From Salinicola corii (lineage in GTDB: Bacteria > Pseudomonadota > Gammaproteobacteria > Pseudomonadales > Halomonadaceae), in NCBI RefSeq assembly GCF_008298015.1, contig NZ_VTPX01000006.1:186001-250000 (forward strand): 64,000 nucleotides of DNA, given 5' to 3'. Position numbers and translations under genes: made by a program. Under the pieces are notes generated by a model. That model was not told the origin of the DNA, ran no database searches, and worked only from the letters and a program-made list of their open reading frames with translations. Numbering within the stretch: the stretch's first letter is position 1; each line of letters begins with the position of its first letter. Shown piece by piece: positions 44,789 through 54,069 of the stretch.

Positions 44789-45909
44789 AAGTTGCGCTGA
44801 TATCGGACTGGCTCGTCTCGTACGCCGGTTCCGAGAAGGTCGAGGAAGCCATTCTGGGGCTATTTCCTCAAGCCGATGTCTTTACCTGTGTCTTCAATCG
44901 CGAGGCGTTCAAGGGAACCCGCTTCGAAAAAGCCCGGGTGACGGAGTCGTTCATCGCCCGATTGCCTGGCGCGCTGAAACATTATCAAAAGTATCTGCCG
45001 CTAATGCCCCTGGCCGTCGAGCAGTTCGATCTCTCCGCATACGATGTCGTGATATCGAGCTCGCATGCGGTGGCCAAAGGGGTTCTTACGGGGCCGGATC
45101 AACTTCATATCTGTTACTGCCATACACCTATTCGTTATGCATGGGATTTTCAGCACCAGTATCTGAACGAGTCGGGCATGGGACGCGGTCCGAAAGGGTG
45201 GCTCGCGCGCTATCTGCTGCACCGGTTTCGCATCTGGGACGTTCGCACGGCGCATGGCGTCGACCATTTCATCGCCAACTCCCGCTATATAGGCCGGCGG
45301 ATCCGCAAGGTCTACGGCCGCGATGCCGATGTCATCTATCCGAATGTCGCCGTCAATGATTTTTCGCTGGTGCCCGAGAAGGAGTCTTTCTATCTGGCAG
45401 CGTCACGCCTGGTCCCCTACAAGCGCATCGACCTGGTGGTAGAGGCTTTTTCCCGGATGCCGGATCGCCAGCTCGTGGTGATCGGGGAGGGCGACCAGGA
45501 GGACAAGATTCGGCGAATGCTGACGCCCAATATCACTTTCCTCGGTCACCAGCCCTTTTCAGAACTTCGTGGCTACATGCAGCGCGCCAGGGCTTTCGTA
45601 TTCGCCGCCGAAGAGGATTTCGGCATCATGCCGATCGAGGCCCAGGCCTGTGGCACGCCGGTGATTGCCTATGCTCGCGGTGGCGCGCTGGAAACCGTTC
45701 AGAATGGTAAGACGGGCTTCCACTTCGATCGCCAGACACCGGAATCAATCCGTGAAGCAGTCGAAAATTTCGAGACAAAAGGGGTATCATTCGGCGCCTC
45801 CGAAATCCGGCAGCATGCCGAGAGTTTTTCGCGTGAACGATTCGATCGGGAAATGGAGGCATTCGTTCTGGAGCGGTGGGACGCCTTGAGGATGAAACGG
45901 GGGTTCTAG
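44785..45909 (+). CDS. GT4-family glycosyltransferase, WbaZ-like
   Basis: This 374-residue protein resembles WbaZ-type mannosyltransferases: MKVALISDWLVSYAGSEKV at the start, ICYCHTPIRYAWDFQHQYL, HFIANSRYIGRRIRKVYGRDADVIYPNV, and EDFGIMPIEAQACGTPVIAYARGGALETV at the C-terminal E-x7-E motif. GDP-mannose made by the ManC at the end of the locus is a plausible donor. The start codon overlaps the upstream stop (ATGA). Confidence 0.9.
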   Translation: MKVALISDWLVSYAGSEKVEEAILGLFPQADVFTCVFNREAFKGTRFEKARVTESFIARLPGALKHYQKYLPLMPLAVEQFDLSAYDVVISSSHAVAKGVLTGPDQLHICYCHTPIRYAWDFQHQYLNESGMGRGPKGWLARYLLHRFRIWDVRTAHGVDHFIANSRYIGRRIRKVYGRDADVIYPNVAVNDFSLVPEKESFYLAASRLVPYKRIDLVVEAFSRMPDRQLVVIGEGDQEDKIRRMLTPNITFLGHQPFSELRGYMQRARAFVFAAEEDFGIMPIEAQACGTPVIAYARGGALETVQNGKTGFHFDRQTPESIREAVENFETKGVSFGASEIRQHAESFSRERFDREMEAFVLERWDALRMKRGF

Positions 45910-46003
45910 GCTGGGCGGCCGAGGTTTGGCTGTCGGCCATGAGTCGCGGCGACGGACCGATGAGCGTTGTCTTTATCGGAGGCGTGAGGATTGGGAGAGG
46001 ATG

Positions 46004-47401
46004 ATGTCGCCTGCAGAGGAGAGGTCGCGGCCCCGAGGTCACGACTGGTTGATGGCCCTGCTGTCTCGCGGGGTAGATTTCTGTGCCGTGCTGCTGGCCG
46101 GGTGGGCCGCCTATGCGTGGCGATTCGAAAGTGTGGTCGTCCATTACGAGCGATACCAGTGGGCGCTCCTGGTGGGCGGTCTTATCCAGCTTTGGATGTT
46201 CCCGCTATTCGGGCTCTACCGGTCCTGGCGGGGGCGTCGCTGGCTGGCCATGGTCGCGAAGCTCGTCGCGGCCTATCTGGCCTGGGGCGCGGCAATTGCC
46301 GTGGTGATGTTCGCGTTTCAATTGTTCGACTACTCGCGTATCTGGCTGCTGGGATGGATGCTGCTGGCCCTCGCGCTTTCCACCAGCGCGCGCGGGATCG
46401 CTTATCCGTTGATCGCGAGCCTGCGCAAGCATGGCCGGAACCAGCGCAAGGTTTTATTGATCGGGGATGCTTTGTCGTGTCGCAACGCTTTCTACGCCCT
46501 GCGCCGGGATCCGGGGCAGGGATTCGATGTCGCTCGCGTTCTGGTCCTGGATTACGGTCTCGGGCGGCGGCTCAAGAAATACCAGGGAGTTGTCGATAAC
46601 TATGAGTTCGGACGACGTATCACGGTCGAGGAGGACGAAGTCTGGGTGTGTCTGCCGCTTTCCCGCGGGAATGATGCGCATCGCATCATCGATGCGCTGG
46701 ATACGGTCACTGCCAATATTCGCCTGATGCCGAACCTGTCGGATTTGCGCCTGATCAATCACAGCACGTCGGTCATCGCCGGGCAGCATCTCATCGATGT
46801 GTGCTGTTCGCCGATGACCGGGTGGCGGCGGATGAAGAAGCGGATCCTGGATGTGGTGCTGTCCAGTTTGATTCTGGTGGCGATCGCCCCCCTGCTCCTG
46901 ATTCTGGCACTGGGGGTGCGGGTCAGCTCGAAAGGCCCGATCTTCTATCGGCAGGAGCGCGTCAGTTGGAACGGCCGACCGTTCTGGATGCTGAAGTTCC
47001 GCTCCATGCACGTCGATACCGAGCAGGCCGGTGTGGATTGGGGCGGTGCGAGGAACAAAGCGACGACACGTTTCGGGGCCTTCCTGAGGCGGACCAGCCT
47101 CGACGAACTGCCCCAGTTCATCAACGTGCTCCGCGGGGACATGTCCATCGTCGGCCCGCGACCGGAGCGCACGATCTTCGTCGAGCGCTTCAAGCACGAG
47201 ATACCGGGCTACATGCAGAAGCACATGGTCAAGGCCGGCATCACCGGGTGGGCCCAGATCAACGGCTGGCGTGGAGACACGGATCTCAACAAGCGGATCG
47301 AGTACGATCTCTGGTATATCGAGAACTGGTCTCTGTGGCTCGATTTGAGAATCATTCTGCTGACGTTCTTCCGGGGGTTCACGAATCCCCACGCCTATTG
47401 A
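46004..47401 (+). CDS. WcaJ-type undecaprenyl-phosphate glucose phosphotransferase
   Basis: This 465-residue enzyme starts repeat-unit synthesis by placing a hexose-1-phosphate on undecaprenyl phosphate. Four N-terminal transmembrane helices and a Rossmann-like middle precede the C-terminal bacterial sugar transferase domain: MKKRILDVVLSSLILV, PIFYRQERVSWNGRPFWMLKFRSM, RRTSLDELPQFINVLRGDMSIVGPRPER and GITGWAQINGWRGDT. ATG 46004 is preferred, with GGGAG 6 nt before; ATG 46001 is too close to it. A terminator-like hairpin follows. Confidence 0.93.
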   Translation: MSPAEERSRPRGHDWLMALLSRGVDFCAVLLAGWAAYAWRFESVVVHYERYQWALLVGGLIQLWMFPLFGLYRSWRGRRWLAMVAKLVAAYLAWGAAIAVVMFAFQLFDYSRIWLLGWMLLALALSTSARGIAYPLIASLRKHGRNQRKVLLIGDALSCRNAFYALRRDPGQGFDVARVLVLDYGLGRRLKKYQGVVDNYEFGRRITVEEDEVWVCLPLSRGNDAHRIIDALDTVTANIRLMPNLSDLRLINHSTSVIAGQHLIDVCCSPMTGWRRMKKRILDVVLSSLILVAIAPLLLILALGVRVSSKGPIFYRQERVSWNGRPFWMLKFRSMHVDTEQAGVDWGGARNKATTRFGAFLRRTSLDELPQFINVLRGDMSIVGPRPERTIFVERFKHEIPGYMQKHMVKAGITGWAQINGWRGDTDLNKRIEYDLWYIENWSLWLDLRIILLTFFRGFTNPHAY

Positions 47402-47457
47402 GGGCGGTTGGCTGGCACGATATCCGTGAATGTTCGTTTCGAGATAGGTGACTTGTG

Positions 47458-47478
47458 ACGCCGCCCACGCGGCGTTTT
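47458..47478 (+). terminator. intrinsic terminator after wcaJ-type gene
   Basis: ACGCCGC and GCGGCGT form a 7-bp stem with a CCAC loop, followed by TTTT. It lies 57 bp after the stop of the glycosylphosphotransferase gene and before the second ligase-type gene, so transcription may be attenuated here. Confidence 0.6.
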
Positions 47479-47510
47479 CCGCTTTCAAGTGTGAAGCATG
47501 AGGGAAAGGC

Positions 47511-48824
47511 ATGGGTTGGTACTGCCCTAGGGGTGTCTGGTGGTTCGGCTTTTCACTGCTGCTGGTCTATGCCGCCTTCGGGATCGCCGCACATTCGTTG
47601 AAGGACGTCATCGAACCTTACATGGCGTTTCTGGGACTGGCCGCGTTACTGGTTTACGGCGGTTGGCGGCGGAAGAGCGTGGCACTGGTCCTGCTGGTGG
47701 CGATCTGCGTGGTCCAGATCGTCAGCTGGTGGCTCGCCATCGCCGATCATCCGCAGTGGGCCAGGCCCAACCCCGATACGGAGAGGCTGGCGAAGCTGTT
47801 CATCTTCATTGCCATCGCCTGGTGGTTGAGAGGGAGCCTGCGCCATGTCTTCTGGGTCTGGGGTCTCGCCCTGGCGGCCTTCCTGTTGACGACGGTCGTT
47901 CTCCCCGAAGGGCGTGAGTCTTGGATCATCGGCTTGCAGGGGGAGCGCGTCGGGTTCGGGATCCAGAATAACCAGCACGCCTCGATGCTGTTTGGCGTCG
48001 CGCTGCTCGGGCTCTGTATCTTTGCCCGACGGTTCTGCTGGTCCGGCGGTTTTCGCCGGGGCCGCGCATGCGTCTGGTCCGGCATGATGCTGATGGTGCT
48101 GGTGGGTATCCTGTTCGGCCAGACTCGGGCCGTCTGGTTGGCGCTGTTCGTCTCCGCGATCGTCGCCTTGCTCGCGGTCGGGGTTTACGCCAAAAGACGC
48201 TATCATGTCCGCCTGCTCAACCGGATGACCGTGGGGATCGGCGCCGGTCTGTTTCTGGCAGCCGTGATCGTTACGGTGCTATTCGGTCATGTACTGACCG
48301 ACCGGGTGTTGGCGGAAGATCAGATTATCGCGCAGTTGCTGTCGGGACGACTGGATACGTTGCCCTATTCCAGCATCGGCATTCGCGTTCACTCCTGGGT
48401 CGCGGCCACCCAGTGGATCGGCGAAAGGCCTTGGATCGGATGGGGCAGCAACGGGCGCGAACTGGTGATCGAGCACACGCCCTGGTTGCCGGAGTATGTG
48501 AAAACCCACTTTGGACATTTGCACAATTTCCTGCTGGAGACGCTGGTCAATTACGGCGTTCTGGGGCTCGCCTGCATGATCGGCCTGATGGCATGGGTCG
48601 GAACCATCACCTGGAGAGCCTGGTCCCGGGGCGACATGCCCAACGACGTGGCGCTGTTCGCGGTGGCGTTCTTCTGCTATTGGCTGATCGTCAATCAGTT
48701 CGAGTCCTATCTCTCGTTCTGGACCGGCATCTATGTCCACAATCTGATCGTGGCGGGGTTGGTCACGCTTTACTGGCGTTCACCCGCCGATCCGCGCCGC
48801 GTCGTCGAAAACCGATTACCATAG
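47511..48824 (+). CDS. second O-antigen ligase/polymerase-family membrane protein
   Basis: This 437-residue polytopic protein of the Wzy_C/WaaL superfamily has its diagnostic periplasmic loop: [23 protein letters not shown] and [21 protein letters not shown]. It differs from the ligase-like protein at 38301 in sequence; one may polymerise while the other ligates or acts on another acceptor. AGGGAAAGGC precedes the ATG. Confidence 0.85.
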   Translation: MGWYCPRGVWWFGFSLLLVYAAFGIAAHSLKDVIEPYMAFLGLAALLVYGGWRRKSVALVLLVAICVVQIVSWWLAIADHPQWARPNPDTERLAKLFIFIAIAWWLRGSLRHVFWVWGLALAAFLLTTVVLPEGRESWIIGLQGERVGFGIQNNQHASMLFGVALLGLCIFARRFCWSGGFRRGRACVWSGMMLMVLVGILFGQTRAVWLALFVSAIVALLAVGVYAKRRYHVRLLNRMTVGIGAGLFLAAVIVTVLFGHVLTDRVLAEDQIIAQLLSGRLDTLPYSSIGIRVHSWVAATQWIGERPWIGWGSNGRELVIEHTPWLPEYVKTHFGHLHNFLLETLVNYGVLGLACMIGLMAWVGTITWRAWSRGDMPNDVALFAVAFFCYWLIVNQFESYLSFWTGIYVHNLIVAGLVTLYWRSPADPRRVVENRLP

Positions 48825-48915
48825 ACCACAATCGCCAGACGGCGACCGCGACACGCACACGGGATCGCGATGTCGCGGCTCGCGCTTTTTTCATCCGATG
48901 GTTGAAGGGATAGCA

Positions 48916-50271
48916 ATGCGAATCACGATTTTCGGTACCGGATATGTCGGCTTGGTCACCGGAGCCTGTCTGGCCGATGCCGGCCATGAAGTCATGTGCA
49001 TGGATATCGATGCACAGAAGGTCGCCCGACTCAAGCAGGGCGAAATTCCGATTTACGAGCCCGGACTGGAAACGCTGGTTACCGAGAACGTCGGCCAGCA
49101 GCGGCTGCTGTTCACCACCGATGCCGCGGAAGCGGTCGCGTTCGGCACACTGCAGTTCATTGCCGTGGGCACGCCGCCGGATGAGGACGGTAGCGCCGAC
49201 TTGCAGTACGTGCTGGCGGTGGCCAAGACCATCGGACAGCACATGGAGGACTACAAGGTCGTGGTCGACAAGTCCACGGTCCCTGTCGGTACGGCGGATC
49301 GGGTTCACGAGGCCATTGCCGGGGCCTTGGGCGAGCGCGGCGTGTCGCTCGACTTCGATGTCTGTTCGAACCCGGAGTTTCTGAAGGAGGGGGCCGCCAT
49401 CGAGGATTTCACCCATGGCGCGCGCATCGTCGTGGGTACCGATTCGGAGCGGGTCAAAGCGCTGATGCGCGAGTGCTATGCGCCTTACAACCGGCGCGTC
49501 GAGAAATTGATGTTCATGGACGTGCGCAGCGCGGAACTGACCAAGTATGCCGCCAATGCGATGTTGGCGACCAAGATCAGTTTCATGAACGAGATCGCGA
49601 ATCTCGCCGAGCGGCTGGGGGCGGATATCGAGCAGGTTCGCCGGGGCATCGGGAGCGACCCGCGAATCGGCTATCACTTCATCTACCCTGGTTGCGGTTA
49701 TGGCGGCTCCTGCTTTCCGAAGGACGTCCAGGCGCTGGCGCGGACCGCCAGCCAGATCGGATACGATCCGCAGTTGCTCAATGCCGTCGAGGCGGTCAAC
49801 GACCGCCAGAAATCGACCCTGTTCGAGAAGCTCGGCCAGGCGTTCGATGGCCAACTGGACGGCAAGACGGTGGCGGTCTGGGGGCTGGCGTTCAAACCCA
49901 ATACCGACGACATGCGCGAAGCCCCGAGCCGCCACCTGATGGAAGCGCTCTGGGCCGCTGGCGCCAGGGTTCGGGCGTACGACCCGGAAGCCATGGAAGA
50001 GTGTCGACGCATTTACGGCGAGCGCGACGACCTGACGCTGGTCGGGGGGCGCGACGAAGCGCTGCAAGGGTCGGATGCGCTGGTGATCTGCACCGAGTGG
50101 AAATCCTTCCGGACGGTGGATTTCGCCCATCTGCACCGCACGCTGCGGACACCGGTCATCGTGGATGGTCGCAACCTGTTCGAACCCGATCAGGTTCGTG
50201 CCGCAGGCCTGCTCTATTTTGCGGTGGGCCGCGGCGATTCGCTACGTATCAGCGGCCGTCCGGCGCACTGA
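48916..50271 (+). CDS. ugd: UDP-glucose 6-dehydrogenase
   Basis: Ugd oxidises UDP-glucose to UDP-glucuronate with two NAD+, providing acidic sugar for the polysaccharide. The N-terminal [10 protein letters not shown] nucleotide motif, the [14 protein letters not shown] segment and the catalytic Cys266 in [12 protein letters not shown] are present; [14 protein letters not shown] marks the C-terminal UDP domain. 451 residues. ATG 48916 with AAGGGA upstream is chosen over an ATG six codons earlier. Confidence 0.97.
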   Translation: MRITIFGTGYVGLVTGACLADAGHEVMCMDIDAQKVARLKQGEIPIYEPGLETLVTENVGQQRLLFTTDAAEAVAFGTLQFIAVGTPPDEDGSADLQYVLAVAKTIGQHMEDYKVVVDKSTVPVGTADRVHEAIAGALGERGVSLDFDVCSNPEFLKEGAAIEDFTHGARIVVGTDSERVKALMRECYAPYNRRVEKLMFMDVRSAELTKYAANAMLATKISFMNEIANLAERLGADIEQVRRGIGSDPRIGYHFIYPGCGYGGSCFPKDVQALARTASQIGYDPQLLNAVEAVNDRQKSTLFEKLGQAFDGQLDGKTVAVWGLAFKPNTDDMREAPSRHLMEALWAAGARVRAYDPEAMEECRRIYGERDDLTLVGGRDEALQGSDALVICTEWKSFRTVDFAHLHRTLRTPVIVDGRNLFEPDQVRAAGLLYFAVGRGDSLRISGRPAH

Positions 50272-50320
50272 GCGCCCGACCATGCCCAGCCCGACAACCG
50301 AGCGCGAAGGAGAGACAAGG

Positions 50321-51727
50321 ATGCTCATACCCGTGGTATTGGCCGGCGGTGCCGGCACGCGTCTGTGGCCGATGTCCCGCGCGAGTCACCCCAAACAGTT
50401 TCTGCCCATCAGCGGGCGTCGCAGCATGCTGGTGGAAACGCTGGCGCGGTTCGATTCACTGTCGCCCGCGGCGCCGATCGTCGTCTGCCAGGATGCCCAT
50501 CGCTTCCTGGTGGCCGAGCAGCTGCGCGAGGCGGGCGTGACCGGCGATATCCTGCTCGAGCCGGCGCTGCGCAACACTGCACCGGCGATTGCCCTGGCGG
50601 CGTTGCAAGCCTTTGACCGGGACGAGAATGCGCTGATGCTGGTGTTGCCGGCCGATCACGCGGTGGCCGACCCGAAGGCGCTGATCGAGGCGATAGCGCC
50701 GGCGCGGGCGGCGGCGGAGCAGGGCCGGCTGGTGACGTTCGGCGTGTCGCCGACGCGGGCGGAGACCGGCTACGGCTATATCGAAGCCGCGGAGACTCCG
50801 AGCGCCGATAGCGCGGTGCCGATCCGGCGCTTCGTCGAGAAACCGGATGCGGAGACCGCGCAGTCCTATCTCGACAGCGGCCGCTACCTCTGGAACAGCG
50901 GCATGTTCCTGATGCGGGCGGACCGCTACCTGCAGGCCCTGGAGCGGCAGCGGTCGGCCATGCTCTCGGCTGTGAAATCGGCCTGGGAGGCGCGCCAGGT
51001 CGATCTCGATTTCCTCAGGGTGGGAGCGGAGGCCTTCAGTGCCTGCGAGGCCGAGTCGATCGATTATGCCGTGATGGAGGACGCCCCGGACGCCAGCGTG
51101 GTCGCGCTGGATGCTGGCTGGTCGGACGTCGGCTCCTGGCAGTCGCTATGGGAAATCTCCGCCCGGGACGAGGACGACAACGCGCTGCGTGGGGATGTGA
51201 TCGTCGACGGCGTGAGCGGGAGCCTGATCCACAGCGAGAGCCGCCTGGTGGCTGCGATCGGCGTGAGTGACCTGATGATCGTCGAGACGCCGGATGCCGT
51301 GATGGTGGCGCATCGCGACGCCTCGCAGGCGGTCAAGCGCGTTGCCGAGACGCTCAAGCGCCAGAATCGCACCGAATGGGATCAGCACCGTCGCGTCCAC
51401 CGGCCGTGGGGCAGTTACGACGGCGTGCACGCCGCGGAGCGATACCAGGTCAAGCAGATCAGCGTGCGGCCGGGCGGCCGGCTGTCGCTCCAGAAGCATT
51501 TCCATCGTGCCGAGCACTGGATCGTGGTGCGCGGTACGGCACGGGTGACGCGGGGCGAGGAGACCTTCCTGCTGGAGGAGAATCAGTCGACCTACATCCC
51601 GCTGGGCGTGGTCCATCGTCTCGAGAACCCTGGCAAGATCGAGCTGGAGCTGATCGAAGTCCAGAGCGGCAGCTACCTAGGCGAGGATGACATCGAGCGC
51701 TTCGACGACGTCTACCGCCGGGATTGA
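50321..51727 (+). CDS. manC: mannose-1-phosphate guanylyltransferase / mannose-6-phosphate isomerase
   Basis: This is a 468-residue bifunctional enzyme making GDP-mannose. The N-terminal nucleotidyltransferase has GGAGTRLWPMSRASHPKQF and FVEKPDAETAQSYL; the C-terminal cupin isomerase has RPWGSYDGV, SLQKHFHRAEHWIVVRGTA and STYIPLGVVHRLENPG. The isomerase half could be the weaker activity, as in many ManC proteins. ATG 50321 with AAGGAG 8 nt upstream. It closes the polysaccharide locus. Confidence 0.96.
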   Translation: MLIPVVLAGGAGTRLWPMSRASHPKQFLPISGRRSMLVETLARFDSLSPAAPIVVCQDAHRFLVAEQLREAGVTGDILLEPALRNTAPAIALAALQAFDRDENALMLVLPADHAVADPKALIEAIAPARAAAEQGRLVTFGVSPTRAETGYGYIEAAETPSADSAVPIRRFVEKPDAETAQSYLDSGRYLWNSGMFLMRADRYLQALERQRSAMLSAVKSAWEARQVDLDFLRVGAEAFSACEAESIDYAVMEDAPDASVVALDAGWSDVGSWQSLWEISARDEDDNALRGDVIVDGVSGSLIHSESRLVAAIGVSDLMIVETPDAVMVAHRDASQAVKRVAETLKRQNRTEWDQHRRVHRPWGSYDGVHAAERYQVKQISVRPGGRLSLQKHFHRAEHWIVVRGTARVTRGEETFLLEENQSTYIPLGVVHRLENPGKIELELIEVQSGSYLGEDDIERFDDVYRRD

Positions 51728-51776
51728 GCGGTGGCGCCGCCGTCGCCGGACACGACGACAGCGGCTGCCAGGCGGG

Positions 51777-52748
51777 TTACCGGGACAGACCGATCTGGCG
51801 CGAGATATCGCTGATCTGGGCGATCTGGTCGTTGACGAAGGCCGTGAAGGCCTCTCCATGCATCTCGAACGGCATCAGGCCGTTCTGCGTCATCACGCTC
51901 TTCCACTCGTCGCTGGCGTATAGCGTATCGATGGTGTCGACCCACCAGTCGTAGGCGTCGTCGGAAACCTCCGCCGGCATGTAGAAGCCGCGCCAGTTGG
52001 GGGCGATGGTGTCGATTCCCTGCTCGCGCGCCGTCGGCCACTCGTGCAGCTTGCCGGGCAGGCGCTCCTCGGAGAGGATCGCCAGGGGGCGCAGGTCGCC
52101 GGACTCGATGAAGCTGATCACTTCCGAAATGTCGCCGGTGAAGGCATCGACGTGGCCGCCCAGGGTCTGTGTCACCGCCTCGCCGCCGCCGTTGTAACCG
52201 AGATAGGGAATGCGCGCCAGGTCGTCGACGCCCGCGGCATCGGCCGCCATCAGCAGCTTGAGATGGTCCCAGCCGCCGGTGAAGGTCAGTGCCCGGGGGT
52301 TCTCCTTCAGCGCCTGCATGACGTCGGAGAGCGACTGATACGGCGAGTCGGCGGCGACGGCGATGACCCCGTAGTCCGCGCCCAGCGTCCCGATCCAGTT
52401 GACCATGCTGGCGCCCATCCCGGGAAACTGGCCGCGAGCCAGGCCGGTGGTGGTCACGGTGCTGGCGGCGACGATCAGGTTCTCTTGGCCGGCACGTTTC
52501 TGAACCACGTGAGAGAAGCCGACACCGCCACTGGCTCCTGGCATGTTGGTGGTCTGGACGTTGCCGTCCACCAGGTCCAGGTCGCCGAGCACCCGACCCA
52601 CGGAGCGGCAGGTGAAATCCCAGCCGCCGCCGGGATTGGCGGGGGCGATGCAATCCACCTTTCCCGTCTGTTCGAACGCCTGGGTGGTGCTGGCGGCACT
52701 CCAGAGCAGGCCGCCCAGGATGAGCGTCCCGAGGTGAGGTTTGATCAT
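51777..52748 (-). CDS. TctC-family periplasmic solute-binding protein
   Basis: This 323-residue secreted protein has a signal peptide ending near TTQAFE (about residue 24) and a Bug/TctC fold: IAPANPGGGWDFTCRSVGRVL, NMPGASGGVGFSHVV and PNWRGFYMPAEVSDDAYDWW. It binds carboxylates for tripartite tricarboxylate (TTT) transporters. No TctA or TctB membrane subunit is encoded in the window, so it must share a distant transporter or act as a sensor component. AGAGGAA precedes the ATG. Confidence 0.92.
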   Translation of the reverse strand: MIKPHLGTLILGGLLWSAASTTQAFEQTGKVDCIAPANPGGGWDFTCRSVGRVLGDLDLVDGNVQTTNMPGASGGVGFSHVVQKRAGQENLIVAASTVTTTGLARGQFPGMGASMVNWIGTLGADYGVIAVAADSPYQSLSDVMQALKENPRALTFTGGWDHLKLLMAADAAGVDDLARIPYLGYNGGGEAVTQTLGGHVDAFTGDISEVISFIESGDLRPLAILSEERLPGKLHEWPTAREQGIDTIAPNWRGFYMPAEVSDDAYDWWVDTIDTLYASDEWKSVMTQNGLMPFEMHGEAFTAFVNDQIAQISDISRQIGLSR

Positions 52749-52968
52749 GGCGCGTTCCTCTTGATCTTGTTATCGATCGTCGTCTGGTGATCGATCGGCA
52801 GGGATGAGTCCCGTCCCGCTGCCGTCCTCCGCCAACGGGCGGGCAGGGGCGACAGCAGACGCTAGAGGACTGTAGCGAGCGGCGGAGAGGGGAAAAATTG
52901 GTTTCTGGGCAAGCGAGGCTTCGCGCTTTTCGAAGGGTTTACACCTTGGTCGCAATGATCGCCGCGGC

Positions 52969-53886
52969 TCAGGTCGCCGCGGCTTCGCGCTCCCGGGTCT
53001 CCGCGCCGACCAGGTGGTCGACCATCTGGCGGGCGATCAGCGGCAGCGCCTCCAGGTCACGGACACCGATGACCAGTTCGCGCTCCGCCCACTCGTCGAC
53101 CAGCGGCACTGTCGCCAGGGAGAGGCTCTCCCGATAGGCGGCGACGGCCCGGGCGGGCAGGATGCCGATCCCCATCCCGCGGTCGATCATGCGGCAGATA
53201 CCCTCGAAGCTGCGCACCTGGATGCGCATCCGCAGTGGCCGTGACAGCCGCTGAGAATCCTGGTGCAGCAGGGCGTGGAGCGACGAGTCCTGTTCCAGTC
53301 CGATGAAGTCGTGATCCAGGGTCTCGGCGAAAGCCAGCCGTTGTCGGCTCGCCAGCGGATGGTCCCGCGCGGTGACCAGCACCAGCCGGTCCCGGCGGTA
53401 GGGCTGGATCGCAAGGCCCTCGGCGGGAATGTGCGCGGAGAAGATGCCGATGTCGGTGAGGCCGTCGCGAACGGCCGTGATGATCTCGTGACTCAGGCGC
53501 TCCTGCATGTCGATGCGGATCTGCGGGTAGCGCCAGGTGAAATCGCTCAGGTCGTCGGGCAGGAACTCGATGACCGCGGAGGTGTTGGCGTGCAGGCGCA
53601 CGTGCCCCCGGATCCCCACGCTGTATTCGCTGAGGTCGGCGTTGAGATGGTCGAGGCTATCCAGCATGTGGCGGGCGTGATGGAGGAGCGCGTGCCCGGC
53701 GGGTGTCAGCTCGACGCCGCGCGGGCGTCGATAGAGCAGCGTGGTCGAGAGCTGCGCCTCGAGATCGCTGATGCGCTTGCTGACGGCCGCCAGCGCCAGG
53801 TGCTCGCGCTCGGCGGCGCGGGTCAGGCTCCGCAGGTCGGCGATGGCGACGAACAGCTTGAGCGTGGTGAAGTCGATTCGCTTCAT
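52969..53886 (-). CDS. LysR-family transcriptional regulator
   Basis: This 305-residue regulator has an N-terminal winged helix-turn-helix (FTTLKLFVAIADLRSLTRAAEREHLALAAVSKRISDLEAQL) and a substrate-binding domain. It is divergent from the CoA transferase/lyase pair, 183 bp away, the usual arrangement for a LysR activator and its target. The inducer may be the dicarboxylate or hydroxyacid these enzymes use. Confidence 0.92.
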   Translation of the reverse strand: MKRIDFTTLKLFVAIADLRSLTRAAEREHLALAAVSKRISDLEAQLSTTLLYRRPRGVELTPAGHALLHHARHMLDSLDHLNADLSEYSVGIRGHVRLHANTSAVIEFLPDDLSDFTWRYPQIRIDMQERLSHEIITAVRDGLTDIGIFSAHIPAEGLAIQPYRRDRLVLVTARDHPLASRQRLAFAETLDHDFIGLEQDSSLHALLHQDSQRLSRPLRMRIQVRSFEGICRMIDRGMGIGILPARAVAAYRESLSLATVPLVDEWAERELVIGVRDLEALPLIARQMVDHLVGAETREREAAAT

Positions 53887-54069
53887 GGTGGCGGCATCTG
53901 TGTGGCGACGAGGACCCGGCCACTCTATCGTTCGCGATGGACGAAGCCTAGCTTGACGATCGCCTAATTGTGGCGGCCCCGAGGCTGGGTCACGCTGCCG
54001 CTATCAATGAACGACCATGCCGGCAGCGACTCAAGAGAGGTGCTGCCGAACGTCACGAAGGAGAGCGAT

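Noticed and set aside
53927-53938. ATCG-TTCG-CGAT inverted repeat between the LysR gene and the CoA transferase
   Set aside because: The arms are only 4 bp and no clear T-N11-A LysR box at proper spacing could be shown; this is too weak to call an operator.
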